From Bidens hawaiensis (lineage: Eukaryota > Streptophyta > Magnoliopsida > Asterales > Asteraceae): a stretch of DNA of 64,000 bases. The translations under genes and the position numbers were made by a program. The DNA lies in NCBI GenBank assembly GCA_021521415.1, contig JAIQDT010000675.1, forward strand, positions 62,001 to 126,000, read 5' to 3'. Below, piece by piece: positions 21,768 to 34,378 of this stretch (position 1 is its first letter; the number at the start of each line of letters is the position of its first letter). Under the pieces are notes generated by a model that worked only from the letters and a program-made list of their open reading frames with translations, was not told the DNA's origin and did not search any database.

Positions 21768-24700
21768 TGTGACAATCGTAACAAAACCAGATATACCTTA
21801 GTTTTCACAAATCGAATAAGTGTTTAACCGCTTATTGCATAACGAACGAACGGATAACCGAACGGGTCTGGTTATGACCCAGATATCCCGGGGGGCCATC
21901 TATAAGTGATATACGATTAATATAAGCTAATATATTAGTATTATGGCTTTAGTTCGATAGCAAACAAGTTAAACGAAAACATGCTCGTTTAACAACTCGC
22001 TATAGATTTAAACGCGAAAGTGAGTTACAAAACAAGCGTTGTATCATCCGTTAAGCCGAAAAAGATTTACAAAAAACTTAGTGGGAACTCTTTAAGTGAT
22101 CCGTGAAAATATTTTCGATTTTTACAAATGTATAGTATGTTTTTATAAATTTATACAAAAATAGCCGAAAAACACTCGTTTTCGCGCTGTTTGTCGTACC
22201 CGGTATATTTTTCGCGTAAAAAACCGAACCCGAAATAAATTTGGACTCGGCATTTCGCGTACGGATATACACATTTAGAGATTTGGACCAAAATAAGCCC
22301 CAAATGGGCCTTAGGCCATTCCGATCGGAAATGGAAAAAAAACCATAAGGTTTCCTTTTAATATATATATATTATATATAAGATATTTTGCATATAAAAT
22401 ACTAAAAAAGAAGTCTGGAAGCTCCTGTTCTTCAGCAACTCTTCAAGAGAATTAAGGTATTAGTCTCATATAATCAATTTTTTTACATGTTTAATATCAT
22501 ATAAACATAATTTGATTACCAAAAATCATTCCTAACCATGTAAAAATCCTAAAAATGGTCCATAAACATGTTTTGATCATACACATGGTAAGGAACCTGG
22601 TTTGATAGATTTTTTGGCCACGAACATGGATTAGAGGGTTTAAACGGCGTTTTTACGGTTCAAAAGTTCGGTTTAAAGCCCTAACTGAAACCCTAAGTTT
22701 CGAGGCTGTTATGTTGATGATACATGCTTGGTTTGTGATATAGGACCTGTACCTAGCTTATGTAGAAGCACAAGAACCCGGAAATTGGATTAAGAAAGCG
22801 AAAATGGGCAAAAACCGCAAAGGTAATGCCGAAATGCTCGATTACGGGCTGTTTGGTTAAGGTTATGATGTGCATATTGTTAGGTCATAAAACTTTTTAG
22901 GGACATCAGGGGCAATATGATTTGGTCCTTGTTCAAATTTGGTAATTTTTCGACCATCCGAGAATATTTGGCGAATTTATTACCGAATTGGGGCGTTTAT
23001 TTGAGAAAAATAGTTAAAATGCTTCAAAAATTATGAAATTTTGTGGGGAACTCATTTTGGTTTATTTTGATCATATATAAAATTTGGGAGCATTTGGAAA
23101 AGCCTAAGTGTCTTTTGTGTATATGTGTTTGTATGAGTTTTTATAACCGAATTTGGTCCGAAAAGAATATTGAACAAGGTTGTTACATTATGGAATTGAT
23201 ACAGATGGTTTTGGGATATAATTTGAGCATCCAGGAATTTTTGTGGAACTTTTAGAAATCTTTTGGGATAAACGGACGATTTTCAAGCTAAATATGGCAG
23301 GTAAAATAAATTTTTATAAATTAATAAACCAGTAAATAATTCCAGAAATATTTTTATAAAAATCTACATATTTTATTTGATAAGTGACTAAATTTTCATA
23401 ATTTAATGATTAATGGTTAATTAATTATGCTAATTTGAAGATTAAACAAATTCAATTTTAATAAAAACCGGCAAGTTCGCGATTAACGAACCTGTGGGAA
23501 TGTCAAAACACCAAGAGTGATCAAAAATCATATTTTTGGATTAATTAAGTAAAAACGAACCTTTTTATGAGAAACCTGGACAATCTGGATAGATTGTGCG
23601 CGTTTCTTCTCAAATCAAACTGAATAAACGGAAACGGGCCCCGTAGCTAGTCCGGGACCCCAATATGTGATCTTTCTTTATAACTTAATCATTTTATTAA
23701 CCAATACATTTACCCAAGCTTATTTCCCCATAACTAATTTCTGAACGCGTAAACGAACAACTTGGCCCAGCTGGGAAAACGGGAATCTGAGCCAAGTTCG
23801 GTTTTAAGTATTAGACATTGAACAACATCACAATCTAAGCCTATTGCCACTTTCTGGGCGTTCCAACTATACCCAGATTAGTTATACAGCCCAGTTTAGT
23901 ATTGAGATTATAATAATATTAAAATATTAATATTATTATAATATTGATTATAGGAAACCGTGATTACAAGTTACACAAACCTCGAACCGACGTGCTACTG
24001 ATTATCTACTAAACTGTGAGTTTCATGACCCCACTTTTAAACTGTTTTTGCGAATTTTTGGGGTGAAAAACATTTTGATACGTATCTATATATACCATGT
24101 ACTATTTGATGATGGGAATTATCTAAGTGCTAACACACGAAAGTCCCCACGAACACAGTAAGTAACTTTGATCTGGTGGCTTGTGAATAGTACTATTGGT
24201 TTGACAAACCCAAACGGAATCGGCCTGGTTGCCGTGTCACATAGCGCCGTTTGCACATGACCATACTTATACAAATAGGCTATGTAGTGTTAGACATAGC
24301 TACCGGGGCATGTTGTGGGCGGAAGGGGAGCCACAGTGGTTGATTGAGTGTGGGAAATGGATGCACGCAGCACAGACAGTCAAGGCTTCACTGTAGCTTA
24401 GCATAATTACATCATAAACATACAAACAAACGTACTTGTGAACGTACATATATACATACTTGCATACTTACAACTGTGATTGTTGTACTCACAACTGATT
24501 TTTGAAACTCATGAAACTCACCAACTATTTGTAGTTGACCCGTTTTAACATGTTTTTCAGGTACTGGATTGGATTAGAAAGTCAATGTTCTACGTATTTG
24601 ACTTGCGATCAATGCTGGGTGAATTGATGCAAGTGTGCTAGTAAGAAGTAAAGTCGCTTAATGAGCTGGATTTAGTTTGTATCATCTAGTTGTAAACAAA

Positions 24701-24825
24701 GTTAGATCAATGTAAAATATTGTAAACTAGTTTGTATTGTTCTTTATAAACAATGTGGTTGATACCAGAGGTGTCTGTTACATTCCCGTTTTACGCTTCC
24801 GCATTGTGCTAGTCGGGGTGTGACA
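21768..24825 (-). mobile_element. 3058-bp solo LTR (copy A), duplication GGTAA
   Basis: A perfect 5-bp duplication GGTAA (21763-21767 and 24826-24830) flanks a sequence that on the minus strand begins TGTCACACCCCGACTAGCAC and ends with CA. No internal coding region is present, so this is a solo LTR left by LTR-LTR recombination. It is collinear in inverted orientation with 56586-59639. An AACTGTGAGTTTCATGACCCC block and other features resemble LTRs of Tekay/Del chromoviruses in Asteraceae; that lineage is inferred. Confidence 0.9.
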
Positions 24826-24830
24826 GGTAA

Positions 24831-25853
24831 AAAAAAATCTTGTATTTTATCCGAAACATATTTACTTGTGTTGTACTTTGAAAAGATGAGATACATGCTA
24901 TGATCAATTTCTTTAGTTTTGGTAATTCTGAAACATCATTGTTAAGTATGATTGATTAGGTTGTCATGCTAGTTAAGGAAATCATATGTTAAAGGACTAT
25001 GTAATTATAGTCTACTTAAATCAACCACGATAGGCTATGTGACTAAACTATAATCACCCAAGGTTGTTAGGATTGGTATTTGAGAAATCGAAGTCAATCA
25101 TAATCTTTGTACTTCAATAAAACTACCTGCTTACTTAAATTGACATTTTCGTTGTAGACATGCAGTTATGCATTCTACTTTCTTTTATGTCACAGGGTAA
25201 TTCACTTAGGAAAGAGGGTTCTTTTATCTTATATTATTAAAGCAAATTAATCACATATTCATAATATTAATAGTCAAAGAAGAGTTGAGTGGATTCTTGA
25301 TTTAGATGGTAACCTTCATATATTGATTTTTTCGTCCAAAATCCGTCAACTTGCTCACCTATTTTACTTTATTATAATTTAAAAAGATTTAGTTTAGAAA
25401 CAACCATTAATGATTATTACTTCCGGTTAAGTTAAAAACAAAGATTCATTATTAGAAGTATTCCATGTCCGTGGATCGATACTTGGTTCTTACTAATACT
25501 ATTCTACATATACAACAAGTACACTTGCCTATATGTGTATGTTTAGTCTTATTATAAATCATTTTTATAAATTTAAAATACGGCCTTGTGTGAAAACAAA
25601 TCAACAAGCTTTTTATACATACACTCACGCACACACACCCCAAAGATCCTACATGTACTTATATCTCGTTTCTTTCTTTCTTTCTTTATTTTCTTTTTTT
25701 TTAGAAAACGGTTAATAAATGAAGAAATACAAGTTTTTAGCTCCGTTTTACTAAATACCAAAAATCAAAATCAATTTAAATCTCAACCTATAACAATATA
25801 AGCTTAATAGAGCTAGAAACACTTATGCATTGTTTAGTAGGATAATTTTAAAA
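24831..25853. other. AT-rich region, LTR continuation and low complexity
   Basis: The first ~370 bases appear to continue the LTR-like sequence interrupted by solo LTR A. The remainder is AT-rich, with a pyrimidine microsatellite (TTTC)n at about 25667-25702. No gene is supported. Confidence 0.45.
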
Positions 25854-26988
25854 TACAAAGGACAATACAAAAATGAAAAAGGTGAGAAGGAATATAATCC
25901 ACTGATCTTATATTTGAATGGTAGAGGTTAATTTAACAGGAAAAATGATGGGAAATGCATAAAGGTAATAACAAACTTTTTTTTACTTTTCTCTCTGCAC
26001 ATGCAAGACACATGCCAATCCCCCCCCTCATAATTTTAAATGACCATAACTTTTTCATATGACAATTTTTTTAAGAAAAAAATTTCACCATAATAACAAA
26101 CGTTTTTTATCGTTAATATAAGTATCATGTTTTATATAAAAATAAACAAAATAGCGGGATTTTATATATTGTGTTATTGGTTATTCATTGTGTTTTTTAA
26201 TTGGGGGTTTCTATGTAGTGTGTAATAGATTTTGGTCACTGTGTTTTTCAATTTGTACACACATTAAATATAAAAATTAAAACAAATATTATCATGTATT
26301 TTTGTTCGTCATTGTGTCTTTGTGCTCATCATTGTCTTTTTTATTTATCATTGTGTTTAAGTCATTATGTAATACGTTTAATGTCTTTTGTCCAGGATTG
26401 ACTTGTGACATTCACTTAATTTGAGGAAAAGAGTATTGGGTTTATTGTGTATTACGTTCATTGTGTAATATGCAGTTTCCATTGTGTTTTACATTTTAAG
26501 TCATTTTGTTATATGTATTCACCATTGTGTTTTACGTTTCAAGTTATTGTGTAATATGAATTAGATATTTGTTGTTATTTTATCATTATATTTACACATT
26601 ATTATTACACAACGGTGTTATTAATATATAAAAAACACAATGATGATTTGAAATATACAACGATGAAAAAACACAATGACAACCAAAAGACACGACAACG
26701 AAAAAAGACAAAATGACGTAATTTTTGTTTTAATTTTCACATAACAGAGCAATACTTATACTAAGAATAAAAAAAATGTTTGTTATTATGGTGAATTTTT
26801 TAAAAAATATACATATCATATGAAAATCTTATAGACGTCATAAAATGATTGGAGAATTAACATGTAACTTGCATGTGGATATAGACAATATATACTATTA
26901 CTTTTATACCTTTTTCTCTTTGGTCCACAATTGACACACGTCAATTAGTTATGGTTTATCAACCTTCTGATTTTTATTTTCCTTTGTA
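25854..26988. mobile_element. Foldback element with CATTGTGT-rich core
   Basis: The outer ends mirror each other (TACAAAGGACAATACAAAAAT... against ...ATTTTTATTTTCCTTTGTA). An inner inverted segment pairs 25997-26130 with 26745-26882 (GCACATGCAAG..., TTCACCATAATAACAAACG...). The core is made of variants of CATTGTGTTTTACGTT on one side and AACACAATGA on the other, so the whole element can fold into a hairpin. Related elements are at 32647-33078 and 52370-52960. It has no coding capacity. Confidence 0.7.
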
Positions 26989-27034
26989 GAGTAACTCAAC
27001 CCCTGTTTTGTATCTATTTATTGATATTAGCACA

Positions 27035-27100
27035 CTAGCTTTTGAACCCGTGTATTAAACGAGATTTTTCAAATAATAAAAATAAATTAGGTCTGTTATT
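27035..27100 (-). mobile_element. Degenerate Helitron 3' terminus
   Basis: On the minus strand a short hairpin (CTCGT...ACACGGG) is followed, about 10 nt later, by CTAG and then T, the Helitron 3' pattern. The right extent and a matching 5' TC end were not found. It is similar in style to the terminus at 33199. Confidence 0.4.
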
Positions 27101-27254
27101 TCAATTGTGATTTTCAAAATACTTATAAATTAATTTAATATATAAAGTAAAACTTAAGAATTATATTTTTTTTCATTTCATGACTTATTAAATGTATCTT
27201 TTCCATGTTTAACCAGTGCACCACACATGATGAATAATAGGAACTTAATGGTAG

Positions 27255-27351
27255 TTCAGTTTGTTTATCTTTTTTATTTTAAATGGCTCGGTTCATTTAT
27301 TTTTGCTAAAAAAAGTGGTTGGGTTTATTTATTTTTATTAAAAAAGTGGTT
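27255..27351. repeat. 31-32 bp tandem repeat, left arm of a split array
   Basis: Units of TTTATTTTTGTTAAAAAAGTGGTT type recur about every 31-32 bp. The array is cut at 27351 by a solo LTR and continues at 28546. Confidence 0.7.
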
Positions 27352-28545
27352 TGATACTAGACTGTCGCTATCTAGTTAAAAAAAATTACAATCAATGTTC
27401 CTAATCACCTAATCAGGCTAGGGTAAGTAAGGTGTCGAACCATGAGGAGTATGTGGTCAGTGTACGTGCAACTAATTTCTAGAATTATGAAGTGAATGCC
27501 AAGAGTGTTGATCACACTAGCAAATGATTTGGTTTAATATTAAACAAGTAAATTGAGCAAGTTCAAACAATTAATAAAGACAAATCACACATGGGGTTCA
27601 AGCAAGCAAATTAAAAGCAATCTCATGTTAACATAACAAATTAATTATCAATGATCAATATAGATTGACTAACTAGGCAAACCTTAGGCATCAACAATCG
27701 CTAACACATGGCACTTGTTATCAAACAGTCCTTACCATTGTGACCCAGCTAAGGGCAATTGTATGCTTCATCATATTCAAACTAGTCAAAACAACCCTAT
27801 AAGTAGTTATCATAAAACTGGCAAACTAATCGTTCTGATCGAAATAAACATAAACCGACTGAGTGCACAGTAATATTAGAAATCAATACTCATAGATTAA
27901 TCAAAGACAATTACAAACCATTCATTCTAAAACACATGAGAAAACTGAAAAATACAATACTCTACATCTCGGGTATGATTCGAGAAGACTAGCCGCTCAT
28001 GGTGTTGATGGAATCTTCAATCTTCATGGAGTCCGGAGTTGATTTGATGGAATAATAGTGGATTTTACTCTCCAAGAATAGTTCTCAGCCTCCAAAGATG
28101 TGTCTCTTTCAAACCCTAATTTTATGCCTTATATAGGGTTTTAAATTTGCGAATCCCGTAGTTTTATTTGGTCTAACATGTGGTACTCTAATTTCAGCAA
28201 ATGGTATTCTGGCTCAGCAAATGATACTCTAAAATACTATAAATAATCAAACCATACTTTAAAAACTCCTGATGTACGCTCCTCTTATGCTCAACGTATG
28301 ATACTATGTTTTCAGCATATGATACTCTGAAATCACTTTTACCCAAATCCTTCGGTTTTGATCATACGCCATCACACATCATCCCCGGTCTTTATTATGT
28401 GCTCGTACAGGTCCATATTAACTGCTTTAATCACCTGTAACCTGAAATATAACAAACACGCATGAAGTACCAAAGTTCATGAAATAAACAACTAAATATA
28501 TACAATTAAATGAACTAAAATGTGTACAAACTAACTCGACCATCA
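27352..28545 (-). mobile_element. 1194-bp solo LTR inside a tandem repeat, duplication TGGTT
   Basis: TGGTT occurs at 27347-27351 and 28546-28550. The inserted sequence has TG...CA ends on both strands (TGATACTAGACTG... to ...CTCGACCATCA). Minus-strand orientation is favoured because it places a TATATAAGG box near 28125 and a TTATATTTCAGG block like that of the Athila-like LTRs early in the LTR. There are no coding domains. The insertion disrupts the 31-bp tandem array, so both sides can be joined conceptually to recover the older array. Confidence 0.85.
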
Positions 28546-28740
28546 TGGTTCGGTTTGTTTTTTTTAAGTAGTTCAGTTCGTTTATATTTGTTAAAAATGT
28601 GTTCCAGTTTGTTTATTTTTGTTAAAAAAGTAGTTTGGTCTGTTTATTTTTGTTAAAAAAATTGGTTTAGATCATTTACTTTTGTTAAAAAGGTAGTTCA
28701 GTTCATTTATTTTTGTTAAAAAAAGTTGACTCATTTATTT
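28546..28740. repeat. 31-bp tandem repeat, right arm of a split array
   Basis: At least five units carry TTTGTTAAAAA followed by a GTAGTTCAGTTCGTTTAT-type spacer, with anchors near 28588, 28619, 28651, 28682 and 28714. It continues the array seen at 27255-27351. Confidence 0.75.
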
Positions 28741-29570
28741 TTTACTGCAAGGCTAAGTAAAAGTAAATGAGAAATGAAACAATTACTATTTTATCCCTAA
28801 CTTAATGAAAAAAATAAATAGGGTTAACGAAAAGTACTAAAATAGCATAATTTTGGAAATGTCATGTATTGATTTGCAATAAATTAAAAAAAGGTAATAA
28901 AGTTGCGTTGTTGGTCAAACCTCAGGCATGAAAATAACAATTAACTTAATAATGAATAAAATTCACACTATCTTATAACCCAATTGACTAAATGGTTTTG
29001 ATCAATAACCCATGGATAACTAGAATGAATGAGATAAGATATTAGAAATTAGGAAAAATGTATGCTTGAAATCTAAGCTTTAATAATTCTTTTATTAGTA
29101 TAATAAGATAAGATAAGATTAGTACAGTAAGATAAAATTATTAGCCATAAATAAGTTTGTTAATTTTATTCTCAGGTTATAAAAGAATAATTTAACCTAG
29201 CCTGTTTTGGGCTGGAAACGAAGCCCTAGAGTGGTCATGTAAGTGTTTTGGGCTAAAGCTATTGGACCATTTTAGTTTGAACACTTCAAAGCCCACATTT
29301 ATATAATTCTTCTGTAAATTAAATTTTATAAACTTGCTGGAATATTTTTGAACTTTTAAACTTTCATCTTTAATAAACGTGCGAAATTGTAAATGCTACT
29401 TTTAGTTTTAATATTTATTTGGTGGAATTATTGCACAAAAATATAAATTTATCCAAGAGAATTTGTTTAATCTAACACCAAACTCTGTCTCGTGGGTTCT
29501 TATCAATTTCTTTTTTTTTTAAAGTAACAGCAGGTCCCTCATACAATACATGTAATTTAAAAAGATTTAA
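28741..29570. other. AT-rich intergenic region
   Basis: No gene is supported. Short runs of AAGATAAGATAAGAT occur near 29105. A GTACTAAAATAGCATAATTT / GTTGCGTTGTTGGTCAAACC patch at 28830-28930 resembles, loosely, the TIR of the element at 55457. Confidence 0.45.
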
Positions 29571-29748
29571 GGGCTGGTTGATAGTCTCTTAATGATCATT
29601 AAGAGGCTATTTTTAATGGTTAAGAAGTAACCTTAAGTCTGAAGGGGTTAAGAGGCTACCTAATGGCTATCTCTTAACCATTCATACTTAAGGCTACCTC
29701 TTAACCATTAAGAGGCTATGAACCATTATTAGACTACTAAACAACCCC
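29571..29748. mobile_element. 178-bp MITE, PIF/Harbinger- or hAT-like
   Basis: GGGCTGGTTGATAGTCT at the left end is mirrored by AGACTACTAAACAACCCC at the right. TTAA occurs on both flanks, which fits a 3-bp TWA or a TTAA duplication. The interior consists of inverted copies of CTTAACCATTAAGAGGCTA, so the element can fold completely. It is non-coding. The superfamily is uncertain because the duplication is short and AT-only. Confidence 0.75.
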
Positions 29749-30597
29749 TTAAATGACGAGCAACACCCATGACTATTGTTTGTCAACTCCACCTACCAGT
29801 TGCCGCATTCACCACCTAACGTTAGCTACTGTTGTTGCCATCACCGACGTAGCCACGACTACTGCATCCCCAACAGAAGCACCGCCAAGACTACCACCAT
29901 CCGACCATTGTTGAAAACACTGTTGCGGGCAACTTTGGCAACCACCGCGGTCATCACCACCAGCTCACTTCCTTTTTTTACACCGGTACTGGCAACACCG
30001 CTTCGATCATCACCATTATTGTCGCCTCCTCCGCTAGGATTTCCGCTGCCACAACCAGTACCCGTCGCTAGTAGCTGACATACAAATAATTATAGAGAGT
30101 GAGCCTATTTTCATAGCTTTTTAAAATGACGACTCATATCAACTAAAATTATTTTTGGTCCGAACAATTTTGATATTGTTTGTGTCACGTCAATTTTGAT
30201 ATCAATATCAATTTTGATATTGATATTTGGTCCGAACAATATCAATTTTGATATTGTTTGTGTCACGTCATTTTGTCCCGAAACTCGTTTTGACTGGAAC
30301 TAGTGTGACCCGAGTCAGTCTTGATCTCAACCTAGTATAATTGAAACTCGTTCTGACCTGACATTTAGCACGACTCGACCCACCCATTTTTCAAGACGTA
30401 ACTAAAAAACAAAATTTGTAAAATATCTTACACGGTTTGACGAAATGGTAATAAAACTATAACCTGATCTTTTTGAATATGTCCCTTTTCGTGCATTATG
30501 TATAATAAAATGGATTTTCAAATCAATAAATGGTTGTGAATTCTCTACATGTGCAACTATTTTTTTGATAATCAAAATAAAGTATAGGGCCGAAAAA
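29749..30597. other. Region with a Pro/Thr/Ser-rich open stretch, no gene assigned
   Basis: An open frame of 100 codons (29776-30078, plus) is low complexity and matches no family I recognise. It looks like CCACC/CCATC-rich DNA and not a protein. At 30155-30280 a segment GGTCCGAACAAT...TTGATATTGTTTGTGTCACGTCA is duplicated about 75 bp apart around a GATATCAATATCAATTTTGA-like palindrome. Confidence 0.4.
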
Positions 30598-31528
30598 TCT
30601 ATAATCTATATGGTGCTGATGTGGTCGCCCCCTCCTTTTATGAAAGCTACCAGATTGCTTGATTTTTAAATGGAGGTCTCTCATTGATTTAACCCAAATT
30701 CATGGGTATGGATCGTACCAAAACCAAATAGCTCTTAAACGGGTTATAACATCTCATTAAATTAAAAATTAATCTTACCAATTATTTGATATGAAAATCC
30801 TATAAAATAGGGATATACTAAAATCTAATATCCAATTTAAAAAGAAAAAGATATTATTTATAATTAACAAATAATTTATAGTAAAAAACATAAGCGGGTC
30901 ACGGGTCACCAAATCCAGATATCTTTTAAACGGGTTATAACATATCATTTATTTATGAAACATTTTATCATCAAACCCTGAATATATTATTAACTTTCTT
31001 ACAATAAAGAAAACTAAAATCCAAAAATAAATATTAAAAAACAAAAAATGTAAAACAACTATTCTCTCAAGCTATCAGATTGCTTTATTTGTAAATGAAG
31101 GCTTCTCACGCATTTGACTCGACTTCAGGGGTAAAGGTCTCACCAAAGCCAGATAGCTCTTAAAGGGGTTATAATATCTCATTATATTAAAAATTAATCT
31201 CATCAAATATTTGATATGAAAATTTTATAAAATAGGGATATACTAAAAATTAATATCTTACTTTATTTAAAAAAAGATATTATTTATAATTAAGAAACAA
31301 TTTTACAATAAAGAAAATAAACGGGTAATGGGTATCACCAAACCCAGATACCTTTTAAACCGGAATATAACATATCATTTATTTGTGAAACCATTTAATC
31401 ATCAAACCTCAAGTATATTAATTATTAACTTTCTTACAATAAATAAAATTAAAATCCAAATATACATGTATAAATATTAAAAACGAATAATGTAAAATAA
31501 CCCCCGTAATATGGGGGTTAAAATCTAG
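30598..31528 (+). mobile_element. Non-autonomous Helitron H1 (931 bp)
   Basis: It begins TCTATAATCTATAT after an A and ends with a hairpin CCCCC-GTAATAT-GGGGG, then TTAAAAT and CTAG followed by T. These are the canonical Helitron termini (A|TC...hairpin...CTAG|T, no duplication). Internally it is a dimer: two halves of about 430-440 bp share AACCCAGATAGCTCTTAAACG, GGTTATAACATCTCATT, CCTATAAAATAGGGATATAC and AATGTAAAACAAC-type words. There is no Rep/helicase coding capacity. H2 follows with no spacer. Confidence 0.85.
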
Positions 31529-32485
31529 TCTATAATATATATAAACGAAACCCCTAAAATCCTACGTGTCGCGATGTAGTCGCTCCCTCATTTATGGAAG
31601 CCACCAGATTGCTTAATTTTTAAATGAGGGTCTCTCATTGATTTAACCCAAATTCATGGGTATGAGTTTTATCAAAACCAGATAGCTCTTAAACGGGTTA
31701 TAACATCTCATTAAAGTAAAAATTAATCTTACCAATTATTTGATATGAAAATTCTACAAAAATAGGGATATACTAAAATTTAATATCTAATTTAAAAAGA
31801 AAAAGATATTATTTATAATTAATGAACAATTTTATAGTAAAAAACATAAACGGGTCATGGGTCGCCAAATTTAGATAGCTTTTAAACGGGTTATAACATA
31901 TCATTTATTTATGAAACCCTTTCATCATCAAATCCTAAGTATATTATTAACTTTCTTACAATAAAAAAAATTATAATCCAAAAAATAAATATTAAAAAAC
32001 GAAAAATGTAAAACAACCATTCTCTCAAGCCATCAGATTGGTTAATTTTTAATGAAGACTTTTCAAGCATTTGACCCGAATTTACGGGTAAAGGTCTCAC
32101 CAAACCCAGATACCTCTTAAACGGATTATAACATCTCATTATATTAAAAATTAATCCCATCAAATATTTGATATGAAAATCCTTTAAAATAAGGATATAC
32201 TAAAAATTAATATCCTATTTTATTTAAAAAAAGATATTATTTATAATTAAGAAACAATTTTATAATAAAGAAAATAAACGGGTAATGGGTATCACCAAAC
32301 CCAAGTAGTTTTTAAACCGGATTATAACATATCACTTATTTGTGAAACCATTTAATCATCAAACTTTAAGTATATTAATTAATAACGTTCTTATAATAAA
32401 TAAAATTAAAATCTAAATATACACACATAAATATTAAAAACAGATAATGTATAACAACTCCCGTAATATGGGGGATGAAATCTAG
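31529..32485 (+). mobile_element. Non-autonomous Helitron H2 (957 bp), head to tail with H1
   Basis: It starts TCTATAATATATATAAACG immediately after the CTAG of H1. It ends with the hairpin CCCGTAATATGGGGG, GATGAAAT and CTAG|T. It has the same dimeric body as H1. The direct junction indicates tandem insertion or a multimeric rolling-circle product. Confidence 0.85.
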
Positions 32486-32646
32486 TATTATAAATAAAGA
32501 CAAAGAAAAAGAAAAGAGTTACAAACAAAAGCACTTCAAAGTTCAAACATATCCCATGGGACATGGGATGGTGTGAGAAAAATTCATTGCAAAAATTCGG
32601 AACATGCATTCATTTATGTATAGGATTAAAGGGAAAAGTTAAAATA

Positions 32647-33078
32647 TAAAGGGATATAAAAATAAGAAGTGTAAGAAAGATTTGTGTTTAAATAAAACTC
32701 TTCAAAAATTTTAAAAGATAATAATAAAAAAAATCATAACTAAATATAAATAGAAACCAAAAATTTTAAAAAACTAAAATGTTTCCCCTGTCGTTCCCGT
32801 TCAAAAAAAAAACCGAAAAAACACAATGCTGAAAAAACTATAACATAATATAAAGTAAAAAAGACACAACAAGGAAAAAAGACACAATCAATGACGAAAA
32901 TAAACAAAAAAAACATAATGATCTTTGCACTCAACATTTTTTTAAGAACGAGGAAGACGGTGGAAACCTTTTTGTATTTCTTTATTAAATTTTGAGTTAT
33001 GATTTTTTTATTTTCTGAGAGGTTTTTTTTGTATGGCTACAAATCCTTCTCACCATTCTCATCTTTATCCCCATTTAT
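32647..33078. mobile_element. Foldback element, CACAATG family
   Basis: Outer segments AAAGGGATATAAAAATAAGAAG... and ...CTTCTCACCATTCTCATCTTTATCCCC mirror each other. Inner AAAATCATAACT.AAA... pairs with TTTGAGTTATGATTTTT. The core carries AACACAATGCTGAAAAAAC and AAAAGACACAA words. It is the same family as 52370-52960 and is related to 25854-26988. No coding capacity. Confidence 0.65.
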
Positions 33079-33198
33079 AGAATAAATTGAACCTAGGATC
33101 GAATATATAATTAATTTTATTGTGGATTTCGAATGGGTACACGATTACGTAATATTCATCTGATTACCTGAATTCATTTATTTAAGTATATTAACATA

Positions 33199-33565
33199 CT
33201 AGTTTAAGAACCCGTGTGATACACACATGATGCTTAAAATAAATAAAATTAAACTATATAAACTAAAGGATTAAATTTAAAGAAAACATATATTTTCTCA
33301 AAATTAAATGCTTTTATAAGTTCAAATTATATTTTTAATAAAGTATTCATAAGAAACGTGGTGTATTATCACACAATTTCTCCATAATCATGAAAAAGAT
33401 ACACATTTTGATTTTACAAGTTGTAAACTTGTAATTATATTTTTTTAACGAAATAATAAGTTCTAACAAAAGATAATATAACATTTTATTATGCATGACA
33501 TAAACAAATTAGAAAATCATATACAAAATTAGCATAAATAGAACAAGCTTTTGTATTACAGCTTC
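33199..33565 (-). mobile_element. Helitron 3' terminus, second family
   Basis: On the minus strand a perfect small hairpin GTGTG-TAT-CACAC is followed after 11 nt (GGGTTCTTAAA) by CTAG and then T. This is a textbook Helitron 3' end. The body to the right is AT-rich and runs into the Gypsy LTR at 33566. The matching 5' TC end was not located, so the right coordinate is only the limit of undisturbed sequence. Confidence 0.55.
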
Positions 33566-34158
33566 TATTTTGGTCAAAAATGAACAAAGACAATTTCGTA
33601 ACCAAATTAGTGAATGAGCTAGGTGCTTGGTTGAAACTAATGCAAAAATATAATGACACAGTGATTTGTTGCGAGGAAAAACCCGTTATTCCGAGGATAA
33701 CAAGAAAAAAACCTCGGGTGGTGATATCTATCACCACCAGTTTATTAATAATTGAAATCGATTACAAGTGTTGGAGCTTTTCTCCTTGGATTGTGTTACA
33801 GAATGCTACTAAGTTTAGTGTGAGAGTTATGTGTGTTTTGATCCATATGAGAGCTCTATATATATACAAAATTAAAGCTATCAATAATGCCTACAAATTA
33901 GGAAATGAAAGACTAAATCTAATTAGCTGTTAATTCCCCCATTAAGCACGTTACCTTTTTGAACACGTTCTATTAGCTGCAAGTCCGAGTCTTTAGGGAA
34001 TCATGGTAAGTCTCTTGACCTGGTAAACAAGGAAAATAGCGAACAATTTGTTAATTATACAATGTATTTAGGATACATGTTACCTTGAAGGATACCCTAT
34101 CCTGGAGTTATCCTGAACATATTGCTTGCCTAGGATACTGAAAATCTGAGCCTTAACA
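33566..34158 (-). repeat. 3' LTR of the Tat element
   Basis: About 593 bp, starting TGTTAAGG on the minus strand and collinear with 45142-45755 at roughly 95% identity by eye. The inner (terminal) end is altered from TGTTTTAG to TATTTTGG. It carries a TATATATATAGAGCTC promoter-like box on the minus strand (33853-33867). It also has a 10-bp stem palindrome GGTGGTGATA..TATCACCACC at 33717-33738 near the distal end. Confidence 0.9.
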
Positions 34159-34378
34159 ATTGTCCCCAAAATTAACGGCTGTTAAAGTGGGAAACAGTTG
34201 TTAATTTTTGAATTTTGAATTTCGCCGCTTGTGTAGATCACATGCACGTGTCAACCATCCGTGACCATATCAAACCCTTGAATATCTCTATATTTATCCA
34301 AGATAAATATTTCCTAAATCATCCGATCGTCTTCAAAGGTAATTTTCTCAACTTCTCTAATCTTCATCTTTTATAATC

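Noticed and set aside
29776..30078. 100-codon Pro/Thr/Ser-rich plus-strand frame
   Set aside because: Low complexity, no recognised family and no splice or upstream context; insufficient to call a gene.
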